From Hyphomicrobiales bacterium (lineage in GTDB: Bacteria; Pseudomonadota; Alphaproteobacteria; Rhizobiales; JAJFHC01), in assembly GCA_021775835.1 (NCBI GenBank), contig JAJFHC010000124.1:39802-103801 (forward strand): a stretch of 64,000 bases of DNA, given 5' to 3'. This document shows, in pieces, positions 17,580-26,533 of the stretch; within the stretch, counting starts at the first letter, position 1, and each line of letters begins with the position of its first letter. Both the position numbers and the translations under genes were made by a program. Below the pieces are notes generated by a model. The model was given only the letters and a program-made list of their open reading frames with translations, was not told the origin of the DNA and searched no databases.

Positions 17580-18887
17580 TTACTCCGCAGCGTCGGCAGA
17601 AGCCGGGTTGTTGGGGTGCGTTGTCCAGTTCGCGTAGTTGGGGTCGATCGGGCTACCCGTTCGCGGGTCGACCCCTTGAGTCATCTGTTCCATGGTTATG
17701 CAGTCTTCTACCGGACAGACGCTGACACACAGATTGCAGCCGACGCACTCCTCGTCGATCACCTCAAAGCGTCGTGCACCGTCCACCATGTTCGTGATCG
17801 CCTGATGGGAGGTGTCCTCGCAAGCGATATGGCATCGGCCGCACTTGATACAGAGATCCTGGTTGATCTTGGCTTTGACCACATAATTCAGATTGAGATA
17901 TTGCCAGTCGCTCACATTGGGCACGGCCATGCCCCGGAAATCGTCAATCGATGTGTAACCCTTGGTATCCATCCAGTTCGACAACCCCTCAATCATCTCT
18001 TCGACAACCTTGAAGCCATAGGTCATGGCAGCGGTACAAACCTGCACGGTGCCAGAGCCAAGCGCGATAAACTCCGCAGCATCACGCCAGTTCGTAATAC
18101 CGCCGATACCTGAAATCGGCAGTCCGGCGGTTTCCTGGTGACGGGCAATATCGGCGACCATATTGAGCGCGATCGGTTTTACCGCCGGGCCGCAATAGCC
18201 CCCGTGTGATCCCTTGCCGTCAATCGTCGGCATCGGCGCCATGACATCGAGATCGACGCTCACGATCGAACTGATCGTATTGATCAGCGATACCGCATCG
18301 CCGCCGCCAGCCAGAGCCGCGCGTGCGGGGTAGGTGATGTCCGTAATGTTGGGCGTCAACTTCACGATCACCGGCATTGAGGTATTGGCCTTGCACCAGC
18401 GCGTCACCATCTCGATATACTCGGGCACCTGACCGACAGAGGACCCCATACCGCGTTCCGACATACCGTGCGGGCAGCCGAAATTAAGCTCGATGCCGTC
18501 GGCGTCGGTTTCTTCCACCCGTTTGAGAATCGACACCCAGTTGGCTTCCTCGCACGGAACCATGAGGGACACGACCATCGCCCTGTCTGGCCAGTCCTTC
18601 TTGACCTGCTTGATCTCGCGCAGATTGACGTCCAGGGGCCGATCAGTGATCAGTTCGATGTTGTTGAACCCGAGCAGACGGCGATCGCCGGAATGAATTG
18701 CCCCGTAGCGCGGACCGTTTACGTTTACGATGTGAGGATCCTCGCCCAACGTCTTCCAGACGACGCCACCCCAACCTGCCTTGAAGGCGCGGACAACGTT
18801 GTATTCCTTGTCCGTAGGCGGCGCCGACGCCAGCCAGAACGGATTGGGTGATTTGATCCCGACGAAATTTGTTGAAAGGTCAGCCAT
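17580..18887 (-). CDS. preA: NAD-dependent dihydropyrimidine dehydrogenase subunit PreA
   Basis: A 435-residue protein that reduces uracil or thymine to the 5,6-dihydro form with PreT. The N-terminal 320 residues form a dihydroorotate-dehydrogenase-like FMN barrel with the active-site region NFGCPHGMSERGMGSSVGQ. The C-terminus holds two 4Fe-4S motifs, CIKCGRCHIACED and CVGCNLCVSVCPVEDC. The ATG at 18887 follows GGGAGAAG; a longer frame to 19019 overlaps preT and has no support. This is the first step of the reductive pathway. Confidence 0.93.
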   Translation of the reverse strand: MADLSTNFVGIKSPNPFWLASAPPTDKEYNVVRAFKAGWGGVVWKTLGEDPHIVNVNGPRYGAIHSGDRRLLGFNNIELITDRPLDVNLREIKQVKKDWPDRAMVVSLMVPCEEANWVSILKRVEETDADGIELNFGCPHGMSERGMGSSVGQVPEYIEMVTRWCKANTSMPVIVKLTPNITDITYPARAALAGGGDAVSLINTISSIVSVDLDVMAPMPTIDGKGSHGGYCGPAVKPIALNMVADIARHQETAGLPISGIGGITNWRDAAEFIALGSGTVQVCTAAMTYGFKVVEEMIEGLSNWMDTKGYTSIDDFRGMAVPNVSDWQYLNLNYVVKAKINQDLCIKCGRCHIACEDTSHQAITNMVDGARRFEVIDEECVGCNLCVSVCPVEDCITMEQMTQGVDPRTGSPIDPNYANWTTHPNNPASADAAE

Positions 18888-18913
18888 GGTCTTCTCCCTC
18901 AATCCTTCAGCAT

Positions 18914-20269
18914 TTAACTTGAAAGCGCTTGGTTGATCGCCTCGGCGGCAACCTTTCCGTCTTCGACAGCAGCCACCGTGAGGTCCTCGCCGCCAACGAT
19001 ACAATCCCCGCCGGCCCACACCCTGGCAAGAGACGTTTGCCGGTTTTCGTCGACCTTGATGCGCCCCTGTTCAATGTCAATTGCCCCGGCAATCGGTGTA
19101 TCGGTGAAGGTCTGTCCAATTGCCTTGAACACCATATCGGCCTCGAGGGTGAATTGTTCGCCGGTACCCGACAGGCGGCCATCCGGACCGGTTGTCGCGT
19201 ATTCAAACGTGGCGCCGTTCACATGCTTGCCATCGTCGGAATTCATCTGAACCGGCATCGCATTGAGCCTGATAAGCACACCGTTCGTCTGGGCCAGTTC
19301 CTGCTCATACTCGCTTGCATTCATGCGGTCCTTGCCTCGGCGATAGACAATCGTGACATCTTCCGCGCCGAGCAACTTGGATTGTATCGCCACGTCGATT
19401 GCCGTCATGCCACCGCCGATGACGACGATCTTGCGCCCTATCGCCAGTTTGGAAAGGTCGCCGGACTGGCGAAGATCGGCGATGAACTCAACCGCGTCAA
19501 GGACACCGTCAAGGTCCTCACCCGGCGCGCGCAGTGCATTGACGCCGGCAAGTCCCATCCCAAGGAAAACCGCATCGTGGGTGTCTTGCAAACCATCCAG
19601 CGCGATGTCGCGGCCCAGGGCCTTGCCGTTCTCCACCGTAATACCGCCGATGGAAAGTACGAAGTCCACTTCCCGCTGCGCAAAGTTCTCAACTGTCTTG
19701 TATGAAGCAATGCCGTACTCGTTCAGCCCACCGGATTTTTCCCGAGCTTCATAGATCGTAACGTCGTGACCATACATCGCCAACCTGTGTGCGCATGCCA
19801 GCCCGGCAGGGCCAGCACCAACCACGGCAACAGACTTACCCGTAGGCTCGCCCTTGTGGAAGGGATGCTCTCCGTCTTCGATCAGAGCATCGACCGCATG
19901 GCGTTGCAGTTCTCCGATCCTGACCGGTTTATGTTCGGCATCGTTGCGGACGCAGACTTGCTCGCACAGGGTTTCGGTCGGACAAACCCGGGCGCACATG
20001 CCGCCGAGGATGTTTTGCTTTAATATCGTTTCCGCTGAACCGGTGACGTCGCCGGTTGAAATCTGGCGAATAAACTGAGGGATATCGATGCTGGTGGGAC
20101 ATGCCGTCATGCACGGCGCGTCGTAACAGAAATAACACCGGTCGGCCTCAACCAGAGCCTCATGTTTGCTCAGCGGTGAATGAAGGTCGGAAAAGTTCTC
20201 CCGATACTGATCGGTGGTCAATCGCCCTGCAGAGATGTCAGGTCCACGCGAATCTGCCTGGGTACTCAT
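18914..20269 (-). CDS. preT: NAD-dependent dihydropyrimidine dehydrogenase subunit PreT
   Basis: A 451-residue flavoprotein that passes electrons from NAD(P)H to PreA. The N-terminal Fe-S region has cysteines in CYFCYDAPCMTACPTSIDIP and GGMCARVCPTETLCEQVC. The FAD site is VAVVGAGPAGLACAHRLA and the NAD site IVVIGGGMTAIDVAI. It is homologous to the N-terminus of eukaryotic dihydropyrimidine dehydrogenase and to the GltD small subunit. GGGGAGG precedes its ATG. It is first in the preT-preA-eamA operon. Confidence 0.92.
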   Translation of the reverse strand: MSTQADSRGPDISAGRLTTDQYRENFSDLHSPLSKHEALVEADRCYFCYDAPCMTACPTSIDIPQFIRQISTGDVTGSAETILKQNILGGMCARVCPTETLCEQVCVRNDAEHKPVRIGELQRHAVDALIEDGEHPFHKGEPTGKSVAVVGAGPAGLACAHRLAMYGHDVTIYEAREKSGGLNEYGIASYKTVENFAQREVDFVLSIGGITVENGKALGRDIALDGLQDTHDAVFLGMGLAGVNALRAPGEDLDGVLDAVEFIADLRQSGDLSKLAIGRKIVVIGGGMTAIDVAIQSKLLGAEDVTIVYRRGKDRMNASEYEQELAQTNGVLIRLNAMPVQMNSDDGKHVNGATFEYATTGPDGRLSGTGEQFTLEADMVFKAIGQTFTDTPIAGAIDIEQGRIKVDENRQTSLARVWAGGDCIVGGEDLTVAAVEDGKVAAEAINQALSS

Positions 20270-20305
20270 TCGATTCCTCCCCTACGTTACGCTGTAGATA
20301 ATTAT

Positions 20306-20321
20306 TTGACTATTTGATCAA
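20306..20321. promoter_or_regulatory. RutR-like operator upstream of preT
   Basis: TTGACTATTTGATCAA matches the RutR consensus TTGACCA-N2-TGGTCAA at 12 of 14 positions and lies 37-52 bases before the preT ATG. A second TTGACTA half-site lies nearby at about 20333-20340 on the other strand. It would place preTA under the same regulator as the hydantoinase operon. Confidence 0.55.
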
Positions 20322-20381
20322 ATTTTTTCCAGTTAGTCAAATTGGAATCCTGGGCGAGCACGCGCTTCATGGCAGAACCGT

Positions 20382-20398
20382 TTGTTCATGTAGAACAA
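20382..20398. promoter_or_regulatory. Inverted repeat between livF and preT
   Basis: TTGTTC and GAACAA flank five bases (ATGTA) between the livF stop and the preT promoter. It could be a weak terminator stem for livF or a transcription factor site; no T-run follows it on the leftward strand. The same half-site core appears in the inverted repeat at 26433-26461 before the liv binding-protein gene. Confidence 0.3.
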
Positions 20399-20429
20399 TA
20401 ATCAGAATTTTTGGACAATTATGGAGACG

Positions 20430-21137
20430 TCAGCCCAGGTAGGCTTCCTTGACCTTGTCGTCAGCCAGGAGATCGTCGGCATCGCCTTCCAGGACAATCT
20501 CTCCGGTCTCCATGACGTAGCCATAGTCGGCAACCTGCAGGGCCATAAAGGCGTTCTGCTCAACCAGCAGGACGGCGACACCCTGTTCCCGGATTTTCTT
20601 GACCGTTTCGAAAATCTGCTGCACCAGCATCGGCGCCAGCCCCATGCTGGGCTCGTCCAGCAACAGCATGCGCGGCTCAGACATCAGCGCACGGCCGATG
20701 GCCAGCATCTGCTGTTCGCCGCCCGACAGGGTTCCTGCAACCTGTGACAGGCGTTCCTGCAGAACCGGAAACATTTCCAGGACACTTTCTTCAGTTCGCT
20801 TGATGCCGGCCTTGTCGTTTCGCAGAAAGGCGCCCATCCTGAGGTTCTCCAGAACCGACAGCCGCCCGAAGATACGACGCCCTTCCGGCACCTGGACGAC
20901 ACCCTTGGCCACCACATGATGGGGCGGGACATCGTTGATCTGTTCGTCGGCGAAAACCACGGTGCCTTCCGTGGCTCCCAGAATTCCGGATATTGCATTG
21001 AGCGTGGTGCTCTTGCCGGCACCGTTCGCTCCGATCAGCGTAACAATCTGATTGTCGCTGACTTGGACCGAGACCCCACGCAAGGCGTGGATCTGTCCGT
21101 AAAAGACATGGATGTTGTTTATTTCCAGAAGCGCCAT
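20430..21137 (-). CDS. livF: Branched-chain amino acid-type ABC transporter ATP-binding protein LivF
   Basis: A 235-residue ATPase of the LivF type: Walker A GANGAGKST, signature LSGGEQQM, Walker B LLLDEPSMGLAP and the C-terminal tail typical of LivF. It is last in the order binding protein, livH, livM, livG, livF. The system may import amino acids or other small amides; sequence alone does not fix the substrate. Confidence 0.9.
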   Translation of the reverse strand: MALLEINNIHVFYGQIHALRGVSVQVSDNQIVTLIGANGAGKSTTLNAISGILGATEGTVVFADEQINDVPPHHVVAKGVVQVPEGRRIFGRLSVLENLRMGAFLRNDKAGIKRTEESVLEMFPVLQERLSQVAGTLSGGEQQMLAIGRALMSEPRMLLLDEPSMGLAPMLVQQIFETVKKIREQGVAVLLVEQNAFMALQVADYGYVMETGEIVLEGDADDLLADDKVKEAYLG

Positions 21138-21149
21138 CGCCCTTGATCC

Positions 21150-21944
21150 TTATTTCAATGACTCGAGCGCGCTGCCTTCAGCACCCAGATAGGCCTCGAT
21201 AACTTTCGGGTCGTTCTGCACTTCCGATGGCGATCCTTCGGAAATCTTGACCCCGTGATCGAGCACCGAAACCGTATTGGAAATTCCCATCACCACCCGC
21301 ATGGAGTGCTCGATCAGGAGGATGGTAATATCGCGCTCGTCACGCACCTTGCGCACGAAGTTCATCATGTCGACACTTTCGCGCGGATTCATGCCGGCCA
21401 TGGGCTCATCGAGCATCAGGAGCTGCGGGCGGGTCGCCAGTGCGCGACCGATCTCAAGCCGTCGTTGTTCACCATAGGACAGATTGCGGGCAAGGATATC
21501 GCCCCGGCCCCGCAAACCGACGAACTGGAGAATCTCCATTGCATCCGCTTCCGCCCGGGCTTCATCTTCTTTGGCGTGGCGGGTTTTCAGAACCGCCCCC
21601 CACCACGTCGACTTGAGGTGAATATGCATTCCCACCAGAATGTTTTCCACCGCCGTGATGTTCCGGAACAAACGGATATTCTGATACGTCCGGCTGATGC
21701 CGGCAACCGCCACCCGATCTGGCGTCAGGCCATCGATCCGGCTGCCGTCAAACCAGACCTGACCCCCGTCAGGCTGATAAAACTCCATGATACAGTTGAA
21801 CACTGTCGTCTTGCCTGCACCGTTCGGACCGATAATGCTGTGGATGGAGTTCCTCTTGACGGCAAGGTTGAGTGCATCGACGGCAATCAACCCTCCAAAG
21901 CGTTTTGTGAGGTCGTGTGTGACCAGAAGCGCATCGTCTGTCAT
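21150..21944 (-). CDS. livG: Branched-chain amino acid-type ABC transporter ATP-binding protein LivG
   Basis: A 264-residue LivG-type ATPase: Walker A GPNGAGKTT, signature LSYGEQRR, Walker B LLMLDEPMAGMNP. The ATG at 21944 lies 14 bases after the livM stop with GAGGGGCG upstream; a GTG six codons earlier overlaps livM and is an alternative. It works with LivF and the two permeases. Confidence 0.9.
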   Translation of the reverse strand: MTDDALLVTHDLTKRFGGLIAVDALNLAVKRNSIHSIIGPNGAGKTTVFNCIMEFYQPDGGQVWFDGSRIDGLTPDRVAVAGISRTYQNIRLFRNITAVENILVGMHIHLKSTWWGAVLKTRHAKEDEARAEADAMEILQFVGLRGRGDILARNLSYGEQRRLEIGRALATRPQLLMLDEPMAGMNPRESVDMMNFVRKVRDERDITILLIEHSMRVVMGISNTVSVLDHGVKISEGSPSEVQNDPKVIEAYLGAEGSALESLK

Positions 21945-21958
21945 CGCCCCGTCGCCCC

Positions 21959-23701
21959 TCACTTGCTTTCCGCCGACGACGCGCTTGCGCCACCGAGTTC
22001 GGCTTCAATCGCTGCCCGGTTTTCTTCGTCGACCATCATTTCCCGCTTGCGTGCCGCCGACGGCCATAGGCCTTCGGGCTTCAGCCGCATCATGATCACG
22101 ATGACCAGACCATAGAACAGGAAGCGGTACTCGCCGAACTCACGAAGCAATTCCGGCAAGCCGATCAGTGCCAGTGCACCGACGGCCACTCCGGGCAGGC
22201 TGCCCATGCCGCCGACGATAATGAGGGCCAGCACGTTGATCGAGATGATTAGTTGGAAACTGTGCGGGAAGATCGAGCCCAGCATGACAGCAAAGATCGA
22301 TCCGGCAAGACCGGCAAATGCGGCGCCAAGTCCGTAGGCCAGCAGTTTGACATTGATCAGATTGATGCCCAGTGCCTGCGCCACATCCTCGTCGTCACGA
22401 ATTGCCGTCCAGGCGCGACCCAGCCGTGAATTTTCAAGCGAGTAGGCAATGTAAGCCGCCAGGCATGAAAACACGAGCGTCAGATAGAACAGGGAAACCG
22501 GGCTATCAAATTCGTAATTCCCGATCCAGGGCCGTGGAATGTCCAGGATACCCTGGGCGCCGGCAAGCAAGCCGCCTGCCGCATCGGACAGGACGAGCAC
22601 CCGAACAATCTCCCCCAGACCCAGCGTGGCCACCGCAAGGTAGTCCCCCCGGACCTTGAGGACGGGCACCCCGAACAACACACCAACACAGATGGAAAGG
22701 AACACAGCGATCGGAACCGCAACCCAGTACGACACATTCATGAGTGCATGTGGGCTATCCGCAGTAAGCAGTCCGGTAGTGTAGGCGCCCACGGCAAAGA
22801 ACGCGACGAAGCCAAGATCAAGCAGGCCTGCCAGGCCGATCTCCAGATTCAGGCCCATGCCCATGAGCGTGAACAAACCCACCGTCATGAACACCTGACC
22901 GATAAAGTTGCCGGCAAACAGGGGAAACAGCACAAGCAGCAACAGGCCGAATGTGATGCCCGAATAACGGACTGTCTTCTGCTGGCCCTGGGGCATCCGT
23001 CCGAAGCCCGCCTTGATCCTTTCACGGCGCCATACCCAAAGGGCCATGCCCAGAAACGCCACGATAAATATCAAAATTGCACCGCGAAGATGCATACCGT
23101 CCCACGTATAGAACATGTCCCAGACGGCTGGAAATGCACGCACGAGATTCTGGATCAGTTCCTGGAACAGCCCCGCAAAACACACAGCACTCAAACCCGC
23201 GACCAGGGGCAGTCGCCATGACGGCCGCATGAGATAGAGGATGACTCCCAATGCACCGAGAAGTGCGCCGCCGACAATCAAGAGGATTGATCCCGGTACC
23301 GCGTCCTGCCCGTAGGTGAGCATTTTCATCAATTGCGGCTTCAACTGGACAAATATGAAACGCAACTTGAATTGCGCCAGCACCAACACCAGCACTGAAG
23401 CGACAGCACCAGCAACCGCACCGGCGCCTGCGCCTTGCATCACTCTGGACCAGAACTCCTGCCCCGAGGTCTTGTTCGCCACGAACAAACCAAGTCCCCC
23501 GGCAATGACCACAAGCAAGGCATGCCCAAGCGACAGAACATCCACAATGATCCAACGCGTGTTGAACATCGTAAGAATTCCGACAAAAGCGAAATAGATG
23601 ACAATGCCACCAAAGATCAATCCTGTTCGGATCGACATTTTCAGGGGACTGACTTGTATTTCCTTTTCCTGACGGGCGGAGGAAACAACTTCAAAAGCCA
23701 T
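21959..23701 (-). CDS. livM: Branched-chain amino acid-type ABC permease LivM with a long N-terminal membrane extension
   Basis: A 580-residue membrane protein. The C-terminal 310 residues are a normal LivM permease (FTLMGMGLNLEIGLAGLLDLG, then VRGDYLAVATLGLGEIVR, then AIRDDEDVAQALGIN). The first 260 residues add about six hydrophobic segments and a Gly/Ala-rich helix (QGAGAGAVAGAVASVLVLVL). Usual LivM proteins are 320-430 residues. GAGGGAT precedes the ATG, so the long form is likely translated. Confidence 0.88.
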   Translation of the reverse strand: MAFEVVSSARQEKEIQVSPLKMSIRTGLIFGGIVIYFAFVGILTMFNTRWIIVDVLSLGHALLVVIAGGLGLFVANKTSGQEFWSRVMQGAGAGAVAGAVASVLVLVLAQFKLRFIFVQLKPQLMKMLTYGQDAVPGSILLIVGGALLGALGVILYLMRPSWRLPLVAGLSAVCFAGLFQELIQNLVRAFPAVWDMFYTWDGMHLRGAILIFIVAFLGMALWVWRRERIKAGFGRMPQGQQKTVRYSGITFGLLLLVLFPLFAGNFIGQVFMTVGLFTLMGMGLNLEIGLAGLLDLGFVAFFAVGAYTTGLLTADSPHALMNVSYWVAVPIAVFLSICVGVLFGVPVLKVRGDYLAVATLGLGEIVRVLVLSDAAGGLLAGAQGILDIPRPWIGNYEFDSPVSLFYLTLVFSCLAAYIAYSLENSRLGRAWTAIRDDEDVAQALGINLINVKLLAYGLGAAFAGLAGSIFAVMLGSIFPHSFQLIISINVLALIIVGGMGSLPGVAVGALALIGLPELLREFGEYRFLFYGLVIVIMMRLKPEGLWPSAARKREMMVDEENRAAIEAELGGASASSAESK

Positions 23702-23751
23702 CTCTATCCCTCACTCAGCATGTAATAAACGGTATGTGTCATGATAAATCC

Positions 23752-24846
23752 CTACGCCCGTTTCGAGGCCAGTCGTTCGCCAAGGAGGCCCTGTGGTCTG
23801 AATATCAAAACCATGACCAGCATCGTGAACGAGATCAGGTCACGCATCTGGTAAGGCGCCTTGATCCCGATGCCGTCCAGGAATAGTGCGGGGCCAACTG
23901 ATTCAACGAGGCCAAGGAAAAAGCCCCCGAACATGGCCCCTGGAATATTACCGATGCCGCCTAGAACCGCAGCACTGAACGCCTTGATGCCCGGCAAAAA
24001 TCCCATATAGAAATAGATCTGCTTGTAGACGATGCAGTAAAGCACGCCACCGATACCGGCCATGCAACCGCCAAGAATGAACGTGAAGATGATCACCTTG
24101 TTCACATCCACACCCATCATCGAGGCAGCATCACGGTCCTCTGAGACGGCCCGCATTGCGGTACCCATTTTTGTACGCTGTACGACCAGATAGAGGAAAA
24201 CCATTGCCCCGATAGCGATTGCGATGACAAACGGCTGCACCAGCGGCACCTGAAATCCGAAGACATCAATCTGCCCCTTCATGAAATCCATATCTGGATA
24301 GGACCGGATGTTCGATCCATACATGCCACGGAAGGAATGCTGCAGGAAGAAGGACGCACCGATCGCGCAGATCAGAGGTGCGAGCGTCGCGACATGGCGA
24401 AACGGACGATAACAAATTCGCTCCACGGCCAGGGCAATAACCGAGCAAACAAACATTGCAAGGCCCATGATCAGAACCAAGGACATAACGGGGTTTGCGT
24501 CCAGAAATCCGGAGCGATCCAGTCCTCGTGCGAGAAAATAAGCGGAGAATGCGCCGGTCATGGTGATATCGCCGTGCGCAAAATTGATCAGGCGAAGGAT
24601 GCCATAAACCATGGTGTAACCCAGTGCGATCAACGCATAGATTCCACCGATGGTCAGACCGAACATGCAGAAATCGAACCACTGTTCGGCGGAGTACCGC
24701 CCTTTTATGAGAGTGCCGATCGTGCCGCCGACGACAACGACCAGAACACTGATCCTCAAGGCCCAGAGGATGACATCTACAAAGGTAATTCTGGAAAGTC
24801 GCTTGCCGAGCCCTTCTGGCTCCATAGTGCTGTGTGCAGCGGTCAT
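23752..24846 (-). CDS. livH: Branched-chain amino acid-type ABC permease LivH
   Basis: A 364-residue permease with LivH motifs: IGGIYALIALGYTMVYGILRLINFAHGD is seen in pieces, then AVSEDRDAASMMGVDVNKVI and FSAAVLGGIGNIPGAMFGG. The ATG at 24846 has GAGGGG upstream. About 60 residues precede the first core segment, longer than in E. coli LivH. It pairs with LivM. Confidence 0.9.
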   Translation of the reverse strand: MTAAHSTMEPEGLGKRLSRITFVDVILWALRISVLVVVVGGTIGTLIKGRYSAEQWFDFCMFGLTIGGIYALIALGYTMVYGILRLINFAHGDITMTGAFSAYFLARGLDRSGFLDANPVMSLVLIMGLAMFVCSVIALAVERICYRPFRHVATLAPLICAIGASFFLQHSFRGMYGSNIRSYPDMDFMKGQIDVFGFQVPLVQPFVIAIAIGAMVFLYLVVQRTKMGTAMRAVSEDRDAASMMGVDVNKVIIFTFILGGCMAGIGGVLYCIVYKQIYFYMGFLPGIKAFSAAVLGGIGNIPGAMFGGFFLGLVESVGPALFLDGIGIKAPYQMRDLISFTMLVMVLIFRPQGLLGERLASKRA

Positions 24847-24953
24847 TGCAGCTGTCCCCTCGCGCCCCAATTTTTGGTGTCGCCGGAACCGGCCAAATCA
24901 GATCAGGCCGGTTCCGGTTAGTTCGTGTTGATCGGTTTAGTCAACCCAAAAGA

Positions 24954-26198
24954 TCACGGATAGATCTTCTTGGGGTTCACGCCGATTTCAAAAGTAGCCG
25001 GATCGCCGTTTGTGAACTCGTAAACGGCAAACTTGAAGCCGGCGCAATCGCCATGCTCGTTGCAGTTGATCGGACCACCGATACCATCAAAGTCTTTGGT
25101 GGCGAACAGGGCATCACGAAGAGCCTTACGGCCGATATAGGTGTTGCCATCGGCATCTTTCTTGGCGACTTTTGCGATCCCCGCAAGAGCAACAGCCATG
25201 CCGTCGTAGGCGTTGGCATGGAAAGCCTGAATTGGCTTCTCACCATATTTTTCTTCGTACTTCTTGACCATTTCAGGATAACGCTTGCCGTAGGCGTCAT
25301 CGGAAGCATCCGGGTTGGTAAACTGGAAGCCAATGGCTGCATCGCCTGCGGCTTCAAGAAAACCAGGAGCCATCTGGGCGGATCCGCCCATGATCTTGGT
25401 GCCCTCGATACCTTTCACTTCCTTGACCTGACGCGCAATCTGGGCGCCGGCGGCAACGAAGATCGGGAAGTAAAGAACACACGGTTTTGCCGTGGCAATG
25501 CCGGTCAGGACCGGTTTCATGTCCACATCCGTGGGCGTTACGGCTTCAGACGCCACAATTTTACCACCAAGTTCGGTAAAGCGTCTTTCGGCGACCCGAA
25601 CGAGCTGTTCGGCATAAGGGCTGCCATCGTGGATCGTTGCCATGGTCGTGCACTTGAGCTGACCGTGGAAATATTCGGCGTCGGCAGCACCGGCGGCCAG
25701 ATCGTTGTAGATCGTGCGCATATAACCATGCAGACCAGGCTTGCGGTCAGCTGCGGTCAATGAAGGCGCTGTGGTCGACGTTGCAACACTTGGAATACCC
25801 GCTTTCCAGAGGATCGGGCCACCCGGCGTCCCGGCACTTGAGCAATCAGGCCCAACCACCACAACGATGTTCGAGTTCGATGCAAGCTTGGTCGCCGCCG
25901 TCTGGCCACCTTCTGCATTGCACTGGCTGTCTTCAACCACGAGGCGGACAGAATGCCCGGCCACTTTTCCGCCGGCGTCGTCAAGTGCAATTTCTGCACC
26001 GCGTTGCTGATCGAGTCCCAAAGCCGTGTCAGGACCGGAAATCGTCCAGTAACCACCAATGAAAATCGGTGCGCCCTTGGGCACCATGACCACGCCAATG
26101 TCGTCCGTCACCGGACCTTTTGTTTCGGCAGCAATTACCTGCGACGCCATAAGGCTGGACGCAGCGACTGCAGCCAAAAGAACTTTACTGAGCTTCAT
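24954..26198 (-). CDS. Branched-chain amino acid-type ABC substrate-binding protein
   Basis: A 414-residue periplasmic protein with signal peptide MKLSKVLLAAVAASSLMAS ending before AAETKGP. The fold is Peripla_BP_6: PIFIGGYWTISGPDTALGLDQQRG, VVVVGPDCSSAGTPGG, and AFHANAYDGMAVALAGI. GGGAGG precedes the ATG. It is the first gene of the liv operon. LivK-type proteins bind many ligands (amino acids, urea, amides, aromatic acids); no specific ligand is claimed. Confidence 0.88.
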   Translation of the reverse strand: MKLSKVLLAAVAASSLMASQVIAAETKGPVTDDIGVVMVPKGAPIFIGGYWTISGPDTALGLDQQRGAEIALDDAGGKVAGHSVRLVVEDSQCNAEGGQTAATKLASNSNIVVVVGPDCSSAGTPGGPILWKAGIPSVATSTTAPSLTAADRKPGLHGYMRTIYNDLAAGAADAEYFHGQLKCTTMATIHDGSPYAEQLVRVAERRFTELGGKIVASEAVTPTDVDMKPVLTGIATAKPCVLYFPIFVAAGAQIARQVKEVKGIEGTKIMGGSAQMAPGFLEAAGDAAIGFQFTNPDASDDAYGKRYPEMVKKYEEKYGEKPIQAFHANAYDGMAVALAGIAKVAKKDADGNTYIGRKALRDALFATKDFDGIGGPINCNEHGDCAGFKFAVYEFTNGDPATFEIGVNPKKIYP

Positions 26199-26533
26199 CG
26201 AAAACCTCCCGTTTATATGTCCCGGGTCTTTCCCCGAGCTTTTACGCCGCCCTCATCAAATGTCGGACACAGATTTTTGGGATAAAGAGATCGAGTTCAT
26301 TGGCTAAGCGCAATCTGCGCGGAACCGCCAACAAACGAGATAGTCTCCCCTTACCTCAACCTCTTGCGCCGAAACCATAAAGGCGGCTTGACGGGATTGA
26401 AGCACAATTCCGGGTGAACGCAAACCCTCAGAATTGTTCAACTTGCGATTATTTGAACAATCCCGTGTGCATTTGGCCCGTGCAAGCCGGTTTTCTGCGA
26501 CTTTCCAAATATTTGAAAAATCTACTAAACAAG
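26199..26533. promoter_or_regulatory. Gene-free stretch holding the liv operon promoter
   Basis: These 335 bases lie between the CYTH-CHAD stop and the liv binding-protein start, both leftward. They are AT-richer than the genes and contain the inverted repeat at 26433-26461 and the small palindrome CAAATATTTG at 26506-26515. I see no credible gene or RNA here. Confidence 0.5.
26433..26461. promoter_or_regulatory. Perfect 9-bp inverted repeat upstream of the liv operon
   Basis: ATTGTTCAA and TTGAACAAT are exact inverted repeats separated by 11 bases. The centre is about 250 bases before the start of the liv binding-protein gene, and the downstream end of the CYTH-CHAD gene lies 72 bases to the right. 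The site could be an operator for the liv operon or a weak terminator for the CYTH-CHAD gene. Confidence 0.4.
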
